Source: Holophagaceae bacterium (lineage in GTDB: Bacteria > Acidobacteriota > Holophagae > Holophagales > Holophagaceae). From it: 44,486 nucleotides of DNA. The notes beneath the pieces were generated by a model that searched no databases, was not told the DNA's origin, and saw nothing but the letters and a program-made list of their open reading frames with translations. Every line of letters starts with the position of its first letter. Position 1 is the first letter of the stretch. The DNA lies in the NCBI GenBank assembly GCA_025361125.1, contig JANYBM010000132.1:1-44486 (forward strand), given 5' to 3'. Positions 8,451 to 17,129 of the stretch are shown here, in pieces. Made by a program: the position numbers and the translations under genes.

Positions 8451-9374
8451 ATGCAAGAACAACCACCCCATGTTCTGCTCGTTGATGATGATGCGGCCGT
8501 TCTGGGAATGGTGTCGGACGCGCTTAGCCATTTTGGAATCAAGGTCCATGCCTTTTCTGAAGGAGGGCTGGCTTTGGCCTTTCTGGAAGATACGAGCTCA
8601 CCACCCATAGACATGGTCATTTCCGATATCAATATGGATGGCATGGATGGTTTTGACGTTGTCCTTCGAGTTAAGGGCATCCAATCAAATCTGCCGGTAG
8701 TACTCATGACTGGACAGGCATCGTTGGAATATGCGGTACGAGCCATGCGAATGGGCGCGGCAAACCTATTTCAAAAACCGCTGGCCTTAAAGGAACTGGT
8801 GAAAAATGTGTTCCACCTGGTGGAGATGCATCGCGAATTCCGGTTGGCCCAGGATGGGTTGAAGGGCCTCTTGAAAGAAACGCGACATTTTTCTTTTCGA
8901 TGTGATGATCTCGACATTGGCAGCATCGTGCGCCATCTGACTGACAGGCTCGTGCCTATGGGATTCGCATCCCCTGCCAACGTGGATGTTATTTCCATGG
9001 CCTTTCATGAGGCAATGGTTAATGCACTGGAACACGGAAACCTGGAATTGGACTCCTCTATGAAGAGTGATGTCTTCAGCGAGTCGGATCCATATACGGT
9101 GCTGCGGTTGGAACGGCTTTCAGATGAGCAGTTCGCGTCCCGCACGGTGGACGTGTTCATGGAATCCACACCCGATCGGTTCAAGGTGATCATTACAGAC
9201 CAGGGACCAGGTTTTGATACTTCCCGGGTGGCGAACGCCGCCGAAGATTCCCTGAACAAACAAACCGGCCGAGGCCTTGCCATGATCCAGATAGTCATGG
9301 ACGAAGTCACATTCAATGAGCAGGGTAATCAGATCAACTTGGTGCTGAAGAAGAAGCCTTGTCCTGACCCTTGA
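8451..9374 (+). CDS. response regulator receiver fused to an RsbW-like HATPase domain
   Basis: A 307-residue fusion. Residues 1-120 are a CheY-like receiver with the acidic pocket DDD (12-14), phospho-acceptor Asp59 in ISDINMDGMDG, Thr87 and Lys109. Residues from about 145 to the end form a GHKL ATPase of the anti-sigma-kinase/RsbW kind: N box HEAMVNALEHGN (186-197), G1 box DQGPGFD (250-256) and G2 box GRGLAMIQ (273-280). There is no histidine phosphorylation domain, so it is not an ordinary sensor kinase. Such proteins are known to phosphorylate anti-anti-sigma (STAS) proteins on Ser/Thr, here presumably under control of the receiver. No STAS protein or sigma factor is next to it. It lies five bases after waaA, probably in one operon. 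An SpoIIE phosphatase at 18504-21074 is a possible opponent. Confidence 0.88.
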   Translation: MQEQPPHVLLVDDDAAVLGMVSDALSHFGIKVHAFSEGGLALAFLEDTSSPPIDMVISDINMDGMDGFDVVLRVKGIQSNLPVVLMTGQASLEYAVRAMRMGAANLFQKPLALKELVKNVFHLVEMHREFRLAQDGLKGLLKETRHFSFRCDDLDIGSIVRHLTDRLVPMGFASPANVDVISMAFHEAMVNALEHGNLELDSSMKSDVFSESDPYTVLRLERLSDEQFASRTVDVFMESTPDRFKVIITDQGPGFDTSRVANAAEDSLNKQTGRGLAMIQIVMDEVTFNEQGNQINLVLKKKPCPDP

Positions 9375-9378
9375 TAGG

Positions 9379-9408
9379 CCAGAAGGCCCCTTGCCTGAGT
9401 CCTTCTGG
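9379..9408. terminator. 8-bp hairpin between convergent genes
   Basis: CCAGAAGG (9379-9386) pairs perfectly with CCTTCTGG (9401-9408) across a 14-base loop, just after the HATPase gene and facing trxA. No T run follows, so terminator function is tentative. Confidence 0.4.
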
Positions 9409-9465
9409 TACCTACCGTAACTATGGTATCTAGAGTGTCTAAGCCCTAGGCTTGCGACTCGGAGT

Positions 9466-9786
9466 CTAAAGCACACCTTCGATGAAGGCCTTGATCTGCG
9501 GTTTGGGTTGGCCACCGACAATCTTGCCCTCCGGTTTGCCATTCTTGAACAAGATCAGGGTTGGAATGGACATGATGCCGTACTGGCCGGCTACTTCGGG
9601 GTTCTCATCCACGTTCATTTTGACAAATTTGGCCTTGCCGTTCATTTCTCCCGCCAACTCATCCAGGATGGGGGCGATCATTTTACAGGGGCCACACCAC
9701 GGGGCCCAGAAATCCACGAGGGTGACACCTTCCTTCACAGTCTCTGAGAATTGTGCATCGGTTATGTGGGTGACGAGATCAGACAT
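9466..9786 (-). CDS. trxA: thioredoxin
   Basis: A 106-residue thioredoxin that reduces protein disulfides in the cytoplasm and is recharged by thioredoxin reductase. The active site WCGPC lies at 30-34. The family segments VDFWAPWCGPCKMIAP, VNVDENPEVAGQYGIMSIPT (as KMNVDENPEVAGQYGI here) and the cis-Pro in SIPT are all present. Length is standard and no signal peptide is present. The ATG at 9786 has AAAGGAG upstream. It stands alone, on the same strand as the genes at 9906-11538 but 119 bases from them. Confidence 0.96.
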   Translation of the reverse strand: MSDLVTHITDAQFSETVKEGVTLVDFWAPWCGPCKMIAPILDELAGEMNGKAKFVKMNVDENPEVAGQYGIMSIPTLILFKNGKPEGKIVGGQPKPQIKAFIEGVL

Positions 9787-9905
9787 GGGGCTCCTTTAAT
9801 TGTTTGGTGACGGATCGCGGGATGGGACACTCCGATCCAGGACACTGACTAGAGAATACCAAGGCTTGGGCACCTCGGGGTCAAGCTGTCTTGAGTCTTT
9901 GTGAC

Positions 9906-10415
9906 TCAGGGCACCGGTGACAGCCCATCCGGGGGTGGGGAACTGCCCCATTGAGCGATGGTGAAAATACTCATGTAGCGATCATTGGTGTCTCTCAATC
10001 GTTGGGCCAGCACCTCGCAAAGGGCATAGAGCACCTTGAGAGCCAGGTGGTGGTGGGATTCGATGAGATTACGTAAATCTTTGAGTGGAATGAAAAACAA
10101 CTCAGTCCCCTCATGGGCGATGGCATCTGCAGCCCTAGCCGAAAAATCTATCAGCGCCATCTCGCCAAAAAAGGCATGGGGTTCCAATACGGTGAGGGCT
10201 TCCTCCCCCGTTGGGCTGCTTTTAGAGATGCGTACGGAACCTTTTACGACAATATAAAGCCCATCTCCAGGATCTCCCTCCCGGAAAATGAAATCGTTAC
10301 CTTTATAAGATTTGACCTGCCCGATGATGAGAATTTGGGCCCGCTCGGTCTCATCCAAGTTTCTGAAAAGAGGTGATTGGGTCAAAAAGGCGGTATTGAT
10401 CACATTGATCACCAA
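9906..10415 (-). CDS. cyclic-nucleotide-binding-domain protein without DNA-binding domain
   Basis: A 169-residue protein made of one CRP-type cNMP-binding fold. Typical marks are the LxxLxxxE opening (FRNLDETERAQI), the EGDPGDGLYIVVKGSVRI beta roll and the phosphate-binding cassette FFGEMALIDFSARAADAIA. In the last, the Glu and Arg of canonical cAMP-binding FGEx(n)RxA are kept, so ligand binding is plausible. There is no helix-turn-helix; the C-terminal part is a helix plus a short tail ending in Pro-rich SSPPPDGLSPVP. It is therefore a sensor module rather than a transcription factor. No ATG is available near the 5' end; TTG 10415 or GTG 10412 must serve, and I cannot tell which. It lies 28 bases after ribB, likely in one transcript. 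Confidence 0.82.
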   Translation of the reverse strand: MVINVINTAFLTQSPLFRNLDETERAQILIIGQVKSYKGNDFIFREGDPGDGLYIVVKGSVRISKSSPTGEEALTVLEPHAFFGEMALIDFSARAADAIAHEGTELFFIPLKDLRNLIESHHHLALKVLYALCEVLAQRLRDTNDRYMSIFTIAQWGSSPPPDGLSPVP

Positions 10416-10443
10416 GGTGTGAAAACGCAGTAGAGGGTTAAAT

Positions 10444-11538
10444 TCATGGGTGGAAAGGCACCGTAGAGGCTACATCAAGGCCAAAGCCTCGGAGCCCAAT
10501 GTACTTGGTTTCGTGCCGACTGAGGAGGCGCATTTCACGGATGCCCAGCTGACGCAGGATTTGAGCACCTACACCCACATCCCGATCACTGGGAACCGAT
10601 GAGGCTGAGGACCCCAATGAATGCGATTCATCCTGCACACCTTTGGTGGAAGCATGACGGCGGAGGTAGACAAGCACGCCACGACCCTCGAACTGAATGG
10701 CTTTCATGGCCGATTGGAAGGCGCAAAAACCTTCCGTTCCAAAGCCCTGGAGATCATCCGGAAGAGATTCCAGGTGAACCCGCACAAGGGGTGGTGCACC
10801 GGAAAGGTCCCCCATGGAGAATGCCAAATGGCTGCCACCATCCAGAAGGCTGGCGAACCGGTGTATCCGCAGGGTTCCCCAGGCTGTGTGGGACTCGCGA
10901 ACTTCCAGCTCCTTCACAATGGGATCAATGCGAAGGCGGTAGGCCACCAGATCCGCTACAGTGACCATGAGCAGGCCATGTTTTTCACAAAAAGGGATGA
11001 GATCAGGCACCCGGGCCATGGTGCCATCGTCTTTCATGATCTCGCAGATGACGCCGCTAGGGTGCAGCCCAGCCATTCTTGCCAGGTCAACGGAAGCCTC
11101 GGTCTGGCCAGTGCGAGTAAGGACCCCGCCGGGCCTGGCTCGGAGAGGGAACACGTGGCCGGGTTTCACGAAATCCGATGGTTTAGCCTCCGGAGCGATG
11201 AGTGCTTGAATGGTTCGGGCTCGGTCCTGAGCACTGATACCTGTGCTGGTGCCATGGCGGGCTTCTACGGAAATGCAAAAAGCGGTCTCAAAGGGGCTCG
11301 TATTGTCTCTGACCATGAGGGGTATTTGCAGCCGGTCCAGGGTTTCACCTTCCAGGGCCGCGCAGATAAGGCCACGGCCATGGGTTGCCATGAAGGCAAT
11401 GGCTTCGGGGCTTACATGTTCTGCCGCCAGGGTCAGGTCCCCCTCGTTTTCACGGTCCTCGTCATCAACCACAATGACCATCCGTCCTTGGCGGATATCG
11501 GCTATGGCTTCTTCGATCGGGGCGAATGGGCTGGTCAT
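10444..11538 (-). CDS. ribB: 3,4-dihydroxy-2-butanone 4-phosphate synthase with a degenerate GTP cyclohydrolase II-like tail (RibBX type)
   Basis: Makes 3,4-dihydroxy-2-butanone 4-phosphate from ribulose 5-phosphate for riboflavin synthesis. The N-terminal domain (about 1-205) is intact: DDEDRENEGDL, THGRG, KPGHVFPLRA and RTGQTEASVDLARMAGL. The C-terminal domain resembles GTP cyclohydrolase II in length and in the VRVHLES and EGRGVLVYLRR segments. However, the three zinc cysteines that active enzymes carry (as in SECLTGD and SLRCDCG of E. coli RibA) are missing; the matching stretch reads SLPDDLQGFGTEGF. The second activity is thus probably lost. I chose ATG 11538, which has CGAGG upstream and fits other RibB starts; an in-frame ATG at 11601 would add 21 residues. 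No FMN riboswitch fits in the 114 bases before the divergent gene. Confidence 0.9.
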   Translation of the reverse strand: MTSPFAPIEEAIADIRQGRMVIVVDDEDRENEGDLTLAAEHVSPEAIAFMATHGRGLICAALEGETLDRLQIPLMVRDNTSPFETAFCISVEARHGTSTGISAQDRARTIQALIAPEAKPSDFVKPGHVFPLRARPGGVLTRTGQTEASVDLARMAGLHPSGVICEIMKDDGTMARVPDLIPFCEKHGLLMVTVADLVAYRLRIDPIVKELEVRESHTAWGTLRIHRFASLLDGGSHLAFSMGDLSGAPPLVRVHLESLPDDLQGFGTEGFCAFQSAMKAIQFEGRGVLVYLRRHASTKGVQDESHSLGSSASSVPSDRDVGVGAQILRQLGIREMRLLSRHETKYIGLRGFGLDVASTVPFHP

Positions 11539-11652
11539 GGATGCCTCGGTCTTGGAAGAATTCAAGGGGCGGGAGAGGTTGGGCTTGCTGTCAGTGCTCA
11601 TGTTACGATTCTAGAACACAGCGATCATTTGAATCATGAGAGGAATACTTCG

Positions 11653-12717
11653 ATGTCCCAGGGTCTCATCCAAGGGTCTATGCGTGAAGCACCATTGCCC
11701 GACATCATCCAGTTGGTGAGCCAAGGCTCAAAAACTGGTTGTTTCAATGTGGTTGATGATTCACGCAGAGCCAAGATCTATCTCAAAGATGGTCGCATCG
11801 TTCATGCGGTGAGCAGCACCGCAGAGGGCCTGGATGCTTTCTATGAAGTGGCACTCTGGTTGGATGGAAGCTATACCTTTGAAGAAGGGGACCAGGCAAT
11901 TACCCCCACCATCACCAAGCCCAATGCTTCGATTCTGATGGAGATGGGCCGTCGCATGGATGAGTGGCGCGTCATAAGTCAAAAGATCACTTCCCTGGAT
12001 CTCTACCCCACCTCGACACTGCTTCCGGGTGAAACACCAACTGGCGTCAATCCACGGGAAGCAAAACTTCTGGGCATCGTAACGGGCTGGTATTCTGTGG
12101 CGGAATTGGCGGAGGTCACTCAAAAACCAGTTCTCACGGTGGCCAAAGATTTATATGGTCTGGCCATGGCCGGGCACATCACACTCAAGGGTATTCGATC
12201 AGGCAAAAGACCTGCCGTTGAAACCCTCCCACCAAGTGCCCATGCGGATCAGGCGGATCAAACGGCCCAACTGGCTCAGACCTCCGTTGAACCTGCGAAG
12301 CGCGAGGCCCCTCATGGGTTCCCTCTGGCTGAGGACTCCGGTGCCTTCCCAAGCACCATCGCGTCTGGGCAAACTACTGCGCCACCAGCACCAACTCCGC
12401 CTGTGCCTTCCGCTCCGCATCACGCCACGATTTCAGCACCCTCTCCTTTGATGATGGACCCCGTCAGGATGGCTAAATACACGGCTTTCACCCAGCGTAT
12501 TGCCGTTACTGCCAAACAGGTGTTGCCAGTGGAGCATCACGAAATGGTGAATCGCCTTCAAGCAAAAGCCACTCAGTCTCTATTGAGCGGGGGTGGCCCG
12601 GATGCGGTGAAGGAAATGGCGCTTGGTGTTTCCCGCTCTGCAGTAGATGCTGGGGCGGACGCGGAACTTGTGAAGTCCCTGAACGCACAACTGAAGGCGC
12701 TCTTCGCGAGCAAATAA
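11653..12717 (+). CDS. DUF4388 domain protein
   Basis: A 354-residue soluble protein. Residues 1 to about 110 form a DUF4388 (PATAN-like) domain with the opening SMREAPLPDIIQLVSQGSKT, then G-x-F-x-V, IYLKDGRIVHAV and the GxxAFYE-type helix seen here as GLDAFYEVALWLDGSYTFEE. Such domains occur in gliding, taxis and GTPase-linked regulators of deltaproteobacteria and Acidobacteriota. A middle segment (about 120-190) looks like a winged helix (GIVTGWYSVAELAEVTQKPV). A Pro/Ala-rich linker and a helical C-terminal part follow. The ATG at 11653 has AGAGGA upstream. The frame stays open 1 kb further upstream, but that stretch is antisense to ribB. It is first in a run of plus-strand genes reaching ftsX. 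The molecular function is unknown. Confidence 0.82.
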   Translation: MSQGLIQGSMREAPLPDIIQLVSQGSKTGCFNVVDDSRRAKIYLKDGRIVHAVSSTAEGLDAFYEVALWLDGSYTFEEGDQAITPTITKPNASILMEMGRRMDEWRVISQKITSLDLYPTSTLLPGETPTGVNPREAKLLGIVTGWYSVAELAEVTQKPVLTVAKDLYGLAMAGHITLKGIRSGKRPAVETLPPSAHADQADQTAQLAQTSVEPAKREAPHGFPLAEDSGAFPSTIASGQTTAPPAPTPPVPSAPHHATISAPSPLMMDPVRMAKYTAFTQRIAVTAKQVLPVEHHEMVNRLQAKATQSLLSGGGPDAVKEMALGVSRSAVDAGADAELVKSLNAQLKALFASK

Positions 12718-12728
12718 AAGGGAATCTT

Positions 12729-13838
12729 ATGCGCCATGGTGGAATTTTGAGCCTTGTTTGGGCTCTGTTGGCTATTGCCTCCTTGAACTTGTCCTGTGTG
12801 GACGTACCCGGCGGGGGAACCACTGGCGGCACGGTGCTCTACGCCTATGACAGCAACGCCCACCAACTCATCGAATGGGATGCCAGCACCTTCTATGATA
12901 GCGATAGCCCCACCACGCTCAAGATCGTCAGCAGCAGTGTTTTCACGAACCAGATGGGAAATCTTGCCTGGGGGGGGCTCTGTCTAGATTCCAGCAACAA
13001 TCGCCTTTTTATGGTGCATGAAACCACGGGTGACGTTGTGCGGGTGAATAACGTCCGGAACCAAAGCGGCACTATTTCCTCTACGAGCGCAGATGTCGCA
13101 AAATTCACGCTCGGAAGCAGCAGCGACCGGTTGCCTTCCGGAAAATTCGGCCAGGCGACGATTGACCCAGCTACGGGGACCCTTTTTGTCACAGAAAAAA
13201 ATGATAGTGACACGCGCATCTGGGTGGTGAGTGGCGCTGGCGTGATTCTGGACGGTGCGACGGTGCCACTCACGTCCATCACAGCCTCGGGAGATAAGGA
13301 ATGTACGGGTGTGGCCGCAGGGTTGGGCGGTCAGGTTTTCTCCTACTTCAATACTGGTAGTGCCATTGGCATTGATCAGATCAACGGCCCAAGGTTGCGA
13401 AAGGGAACCTCCACTGGATTCTCTGCAAATGTATCGGTGCTGGTGGGAACGAACACCGGGGTTGGGAAATATGGATCGTTGGCTCTTGACTCCGGGAACA
13501 ACCTTCTTTTCGTAGCTCGGCACAACGTGGATGCTTCCACCGTTGAGAAACCTGTCACAGGGAAACCTGTGCTCGCTTTTTCAGTTGGAAAATTTAATGG
13601 AGGTGGCTACGACCAAGCACCCGATTTCACGTTGGGGACTGCCGCAGATCAAGGCAACCTAAGAGTTTTGGCCCACCCCGGCAACCGGGAATGGCTTGCG
13701 GCGCTCAACTCCAGCGGTGAAGAACCTGCGAACGTCATCCACATTTGGAAACTGCCGCGGGATTCCGGGTCAGTCCCAAAGATAAAAAACATCACCGCGG
13801 CGCTCTTCAAGGGTATTGCTTTTGATGGAAACAATTGA
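12729..13838 (+). CDS. secreted lipoprotein, probable beta-propeller
   Basis: A 369-residue protein with a type II signal peptide: a hydrophobic stretch ending in LNLSC, so Cys23 is the likely lipid-anchored residue. After a Gly/Thr-rich spacer the mature part shows repeated beta-strand patterns with LCLDSSNNRLFMVH, ATIDPATGTLFVTE and LALDSGNNLLFVAR, spaced roughly as blades of a propeller (LDxxxNxLFV-type repeats). No catalytic motif is visible. AAGGGA precedes the ATG. Its stop overlaps the next start (TGATG), so it is translationally coupled to ftsX, an odd partner. Possible roles are ligand binding or scaffold in the periplasm; the family was not recognised. Confidence 0.72.
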   Translation: MRHGGILSLVWALLAIASLNLSCVDVPGGGTTGGTVLYAYDSNAHQLIEWDASTFYDSDSPTTLKIVSSSVFTNQMGNLAWGGLCLDSSNNRLFMVHETTGDVVRVNNVRNQSGTISSTSADVAKFTLGSSSDRLPSGKFGQATIDPATGTLFVTEKNDSDTRIWVVSGAGVILDGATVPLTSITASGDKECTGVAAGLGGQVFSYFNTGSAIGIDQINGPRLRKGTSTGFSANVSVLVGTNTGVGKYGSLALDSGNNLLFVARHNVDASTVEKPVTGKPVLAFSVGKFNGGGYDQAPDFTLGTAADQGNLRVLAHPGNREWLAALNSSGEEPANVIHIWKLPRDSGSVPKIKNITAALFKGIAFDGNN

Positions 13839-14767
13839 TGCTTCAATTGCGACTGCTGGCTCTGCTGTTCCGGGATGTGCTTCGTGACATCCTGCGGCAC
13901 CGGGGACAGCATGCGCTGGCGGTTATCACATTGGCTTCAGGCCTACTGCTTGCCGGTGGCGGCCTGCTGTTGGTGGAGGGCCTGGATCGCTGGGTCAATC
14001 ATTTGGAATCCATGGCCAAGATCACGATATATGCCATGGAGGGCGCGCATCTAGATGAACCCGAAGCTCGTCTAAAGCGTGATCCTCGTTTTATTTCCGT
14101 GCGCCGGGTTTCTTCAATCGAAAACACCAGAGGCTTTCTCGCCACCACGCGCGAAGCCGGGCTCATGCTGCAAAGCCTCGGGCAAGAGGCCCTTCCTGAA
14201 ACCTTGGAATTGACTCTTCGTCCAGAATTGCTGCCCGCAAAAAAGGCGTTGGCGGTGGGCGAAAGTTTAAAGGAAATCCCCGGAGTGGGTGATGTGGTGG
14301 TGGATCAGGAGCGGTTGGAAGCACTCCAGCGGAACGCTCGCGTCTTGCGCAATGCCCTCTCAACCCTAGGGCTTTTGTTGTTGGTGGCAGCGGGATTTGC
14401 TACGGGAAATGTGATCCAGATGACAGTTCAGGCGCGCAATGATGAAATTTCCATCATGCGGCTGGTGGGTGCAACTGAAGCATTCATCCGTCGCCCCCTC
14501 ATTTTCGAAGGAGCGGTGCTTGGCCTGGCTGGCAGTGGTCTTGCTCTTGTGGGACTTTTTGCCATCTGGCTTCCCGTTGCAAGAGGCTGGGGCGGTATCT
14601 CCCCATTTCTTGTGAATCTTGCCAAAGAAGGATTTTTTTCGTGGCACAGCATCCTGTTACTCGCCATTGTCGGAGCTGCCACAGGGGCTTCAGGAGCTGC
14701 GTTGGCCTTTCGGGCCACCCAGAAGGAAGAGCGCCAAATGCGAATCGCCATGGAGAGAGCCAATTAA
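13838..14767 (+). CDS. ftsX: FtsX-like cell-division permease
   Basis: A 309-residue membrane protein with the FtsX plan. The cytoplasmic N-terminus is followed by one TM helix (about 25-47, HALAVITLASGLLLAGGGLL), a periplasmic domain of about 115 residues, and three TM helices near 167-190, 218-245 and 268-290 with the conserved cytoplasmic loop NDEISIMRLVGATEAFIRRP. FtsEX controls cell-wall hydrolases at the septum. Normally ftsE lies just upstream; here the upstream gene encodes a lipoprotein and no FtsE ATPase is found in the window. The start is ATG 13838, overlapping the previous stop by one base; the TTG at 13835 is less likely. It could instead be an FtsX-related permease with another ATPase partner, but the MRLVGAT motif argues for true FtsX. 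Confidence 0.85.
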   Translation: MLQLRLLALLFRDVLRDILRHRGQHALAVITLASGLLLAGGGLLLVEGLDRWVNHLESMAKITIYAMEGAHLDEPEARLKRDPRFISVRRVSSIENTRGFLATTREAGLMLQSLGQEALPETLELTLRPELLPAKKALAVGESLKEIPGVGDVVVDQERLEALQRNARVLRNALSTLGLLLLVAAGFATGNVIQMTVQARNDEISIMRLVGATEAFIRRPLIFEGAVLGLAGSGLALVGLFAIWLPVARGWGGISPFLVNLAKEGFFSWHSILLLAIVGAATGASGAALAFRATQKEERQMRIAMERAN

Positions 14768-14811
14768 GCAGCGCCAATTAGGCGGCCTGCTTTATTCATA
14801 AGGGAGCACCT

Positions 14812-17067
14812 ATGATGCGCAAGCAAGAAGCCCTTGATTACCATTCCCAGGGACGCCGAGGAAAGATCGAGGTGGTTCCCACCAAACCCACCAGCACCGC
14901 CCGGGACCTGGCGCTTGCCTACACCCCCGGTGTGGCCGAGCCCTGCTTGGAGATTGAGAAGAATCCCGAGGATGCCTACAAATACACCGCCAAGGGCAAC
15001 CTGGTGGCGGTGATCTCCAACGGCACCGCAGTGCTGGGCCTGGGCCATATCGGCGCCCTGGCCGGCAAGCCCGTGATGGAAGGAAAGGGTGTCCTCTTCA
15101 AGCGTTTCGCCGACATCGATGTGTTCGATATCGAAGTGGACGAATTGGACCCTGAGAAGTTCATCCAGATCGTGAAGGCTCTGGAGCCTACGTTCGGTGG
15201 GATCAATCTGGAAGACATCAAAGCACCGGAATGCTTCGAGATAGAGCGGCGCCTCAAGGCGGAGATGAACATCCCGGTCTTCCATGATGACCAGCACGGC
15301 ACGGCCATCATCAGCACCGCTGCGTTGTTCAACGCTGCGGAACTCGTGGGGAAGAACCTCCACGACATGAAGGTGGTCTTCAGCGGCGCTGGGGCCGCGG
15401 CCATCGCGTGCGCCGACATGATGATCGCGGCGGGCGTGCGCCTGGAGAACCTTTGGCTGTGCGACACCAAAGGCCTGGTCTACGAGGGCCGCACCGAAGG
15501 CATGAACAAATATAAAGAGAAGTTCAAAAAACCTTCGTCGGCCCGTACGCTCGGGGACATCATGCCGGGTGCTGATGTGTTTGTGGGCTGCTCCTCGAAG
15601 GGCGTCCTCAAGCCGGAGATGGTGGCCGCCATGGCACCGAATCCCATTGTCTTCGCCATGGCCAATCCCGATCCTGAAATCGACTATCCGACTGCCAAGG
15701 CTGTGCGCAATGACATCATCATGGCCACCGGGCGCAGCGATTACCCAAACCAGGTGAACAATGTGCTGGGTTTCCCCTTCATCTTCAGAGGTGCCCTGGA
15801 CTGCCGGGCCACGGAAATCAATGAACCCATGAAGCTGGCAGCGGCAAAAGCCCTGGCGGCGCTGGCGAAGGCGGACGTTCCGGATAGCGTTTCAAAGGCC
15901 TACGCGGGGCAGAAGTTCAAATTCGGACCCGAGTACATCATTCCCAAACCTTTTGATCCCCGTGTGCTTCTGTGGGTCGCGCCAGCCGTGGCCCGGGCCG
16001 CTATGGAGACGGGCGTCGCCAAGGCGCCCATCGCCGATTTCACCAAGTACGTCGAGCATCTGGAAGGCCTGCAGGGACGCAGCAAGGATGTGATCCGGAC
16101 TGTGTTGCACCGCGCCAAAGAAGACCCCAAGCGCATTGTCTTCCCAGAAGGCGATCATCCGCAGATCCTGAAAGCCTGCCAGACCATGGTGGATGAAGGT
16201 ATCTGCGTGCCTATCTTGCTGGGCCATGTGGACAAGATCCGCGGCCTCATGGAGGAACTGCACCTCGATCTGCGGGATGTGGAAATTCTGGATCCGGAAT
16301 TCGTGGAATGGCGTCGGGAGGCTGTTGAGCTTTATTACGAGCTGCGGAAGCGGAAGGGCGTTACGCGCTTCGAGGCGGACCGGCAGACCTTGCGCCGCAT
16401 CGTCTTCGGCGCCCTGATGTGCCGCATGGGCCGCGCGGATGGGCTGGTATCGGGCCTCACTCAGCAGTACCCCGACACTATCCGGCCCTGCCTGGAACTC
16501 ATCGGCCCCAAAGAAGGCGTGCGGAAAGTCTGCGGCGTCTATACCCTGGTGCTGAAAAACCGCGTGGTCTTCTTTGCGGATACCACCATGAATGTCGAAC
16601 CCACCGCCGAGGAACTGGCGGAAATCGCGATCCTCACTGCGGACCTTGCCCAGAACCGGTTCGGGATCGAACCGCGCATCGCCATGCTCTCCTACAGCAA
16701 TTTCGGCAGCGTCACCCACCCCGTCGCGAAGAAGATGCAGGAGGCGGCCCACCTGGTCCAGGCGCAGCGCCCGGATCTGCATTGCGATGGCGAGATGCAG
16801 GCGGATACAGCGCTCAGCGCCGACATCTTGGCGGAGAACTACCCGTGGGCCGATGTGCAGGGTGGCGCCAACGTGCTGATCTTCCCTGGGCTTTCAAGCG
16901 GAAACATCGCCTACAAGCTGGTCCAGCGGCTTGCTGGCGCCGAAGTCATCGGCCCCATCACCTGCGGTCTGAAACAACCGGCCAACATTTTGCAGATGCA
17001 CAGCGATCTGAACGACATCCTGCACCTCACCGCATTGACCGTCGTGGAGGCTCAACAGAAGGTATGA
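14812..17067 (+). CDS. maeB: NADP-dependent malic enzyme with C-terminal phosphotransacetylase-like domain
   Basis: A 751-residue cytoplasmic protein. Residues 1 to about 425 are a malic enzyme (oxidative decarboxylation of malate to pyruvate). Marks are [32 protein letters not shown] and the NAD(P)-binding [16 protein letters not shown]. From about 430 on is a phosphotransacetylase-like domain ([43 protein letters not shown] and the ending [18 protein letters not shown]). In MaeB proteins this domain is usually regulatory, binding acetyl-CoA, and lacks transferase activity. GGGAG precedes the start; ATG 14815 is a close alternative. GC content is visibly higher than in the preceding genes, with strong codon bias suggesting high expression. 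It supplies NADPH and links the TCA cycle to pyruvate. Confidence 0.95.
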   Translation: MMRKQEALDYHSQGRRGKIEVVPTKPTSTARDLALAYTPGVAEPCLEIEKNPEDAYKYTAKGNLVAVISNGTAVLGLGHIGALAGKPVMEGKGVLFKRFADIDVFDIEVDELDPEKFIQIVKALEPTFGGINLEDIKAPECFEIERRLKAEMNIPVFHDDQHGTAIISTAALFNAAELVGKNLHDMKVVFSGAGAAAIACADMMIAAGVRLENLWLCDTKGLVYEGRTEGMNKYKEKFKKPSSARTLGDIMPGADVFVGCSSKGVLKPEMVAAMAPNPIVFAMANPDPEIDYPTAKAVRNDIIMATGRSDYPNQVNNVLGFPFIFRGALDCRATEINEPMKLAAAKALAALAKADVPDSVSKAYAGQKFKFGPEYIIPKPFDPRVLLWVAPAVARAAMETGVAKAPIADFTKYVEHLEGLQGRSKDVIRTVLHRAKEDPKRIVFPEGDHPQILKACQTMVDEGICVPILLGHVDKIRGLMEELHLDLRDVEILDPEFVEWRREAVELYYELRKRKGVTRFEADRQTLRRIVFGALMCRMGRADGLVSGLTQQYPDTIRPCLELIGPKEGVRKVCGVYTLVLKNRVVFFADTTMNVEPTAEELAEIAILTADLAQNRFGIEPRIAMLSYSNFGSVTHPVAKKMQEAAHLVQAQRPDLHCDGEMQADTALSADILAENYPWADVQGGANVLIFPGLSSGNIAYKLVQRLAGAEVIGPITCGLKQPANILQMHSDLNDILHLTALTVVEAQQKV

Positions 17068-17073
17068 GAGGGC

Positions 17074-17129
17074 GAGGTGGTGAAGGATCAAGGCGAAAAG
17101 GCTTATGCCAGCCGAGCCTTCACCACCTC
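17074..17129. terminator. 13-bp perfect hairpin between convergent maeB and SirB1-type genes
   Basis: GAGGTGGTGAAGG (17074-17086) pairs without mismatch with CCTTCACCACCTC (17117-17129), with a smaller GGCT/AGCC stem in the 30-base loop. It begins seven bases after the maeB stop and overlaps the stop codon of the convergent gene. There is no T run, but the symmetry and position suggest a two-way transcript end. Confidence 0.5.

Noticed and set aside
10621-11652. Long plus-strand open frame upstream of the DUF4388 gene
   Set aside because: It is the antisense of ribB, whose protein is clearly real. The DUF4388 domain starts at 11653 with its own ribosome site.
11539-11652. FMN riboswitch before ribB
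   Set aside because: The gap to the divergent gene is too short for the aptamer and no conserved FMN-element segments are visible.
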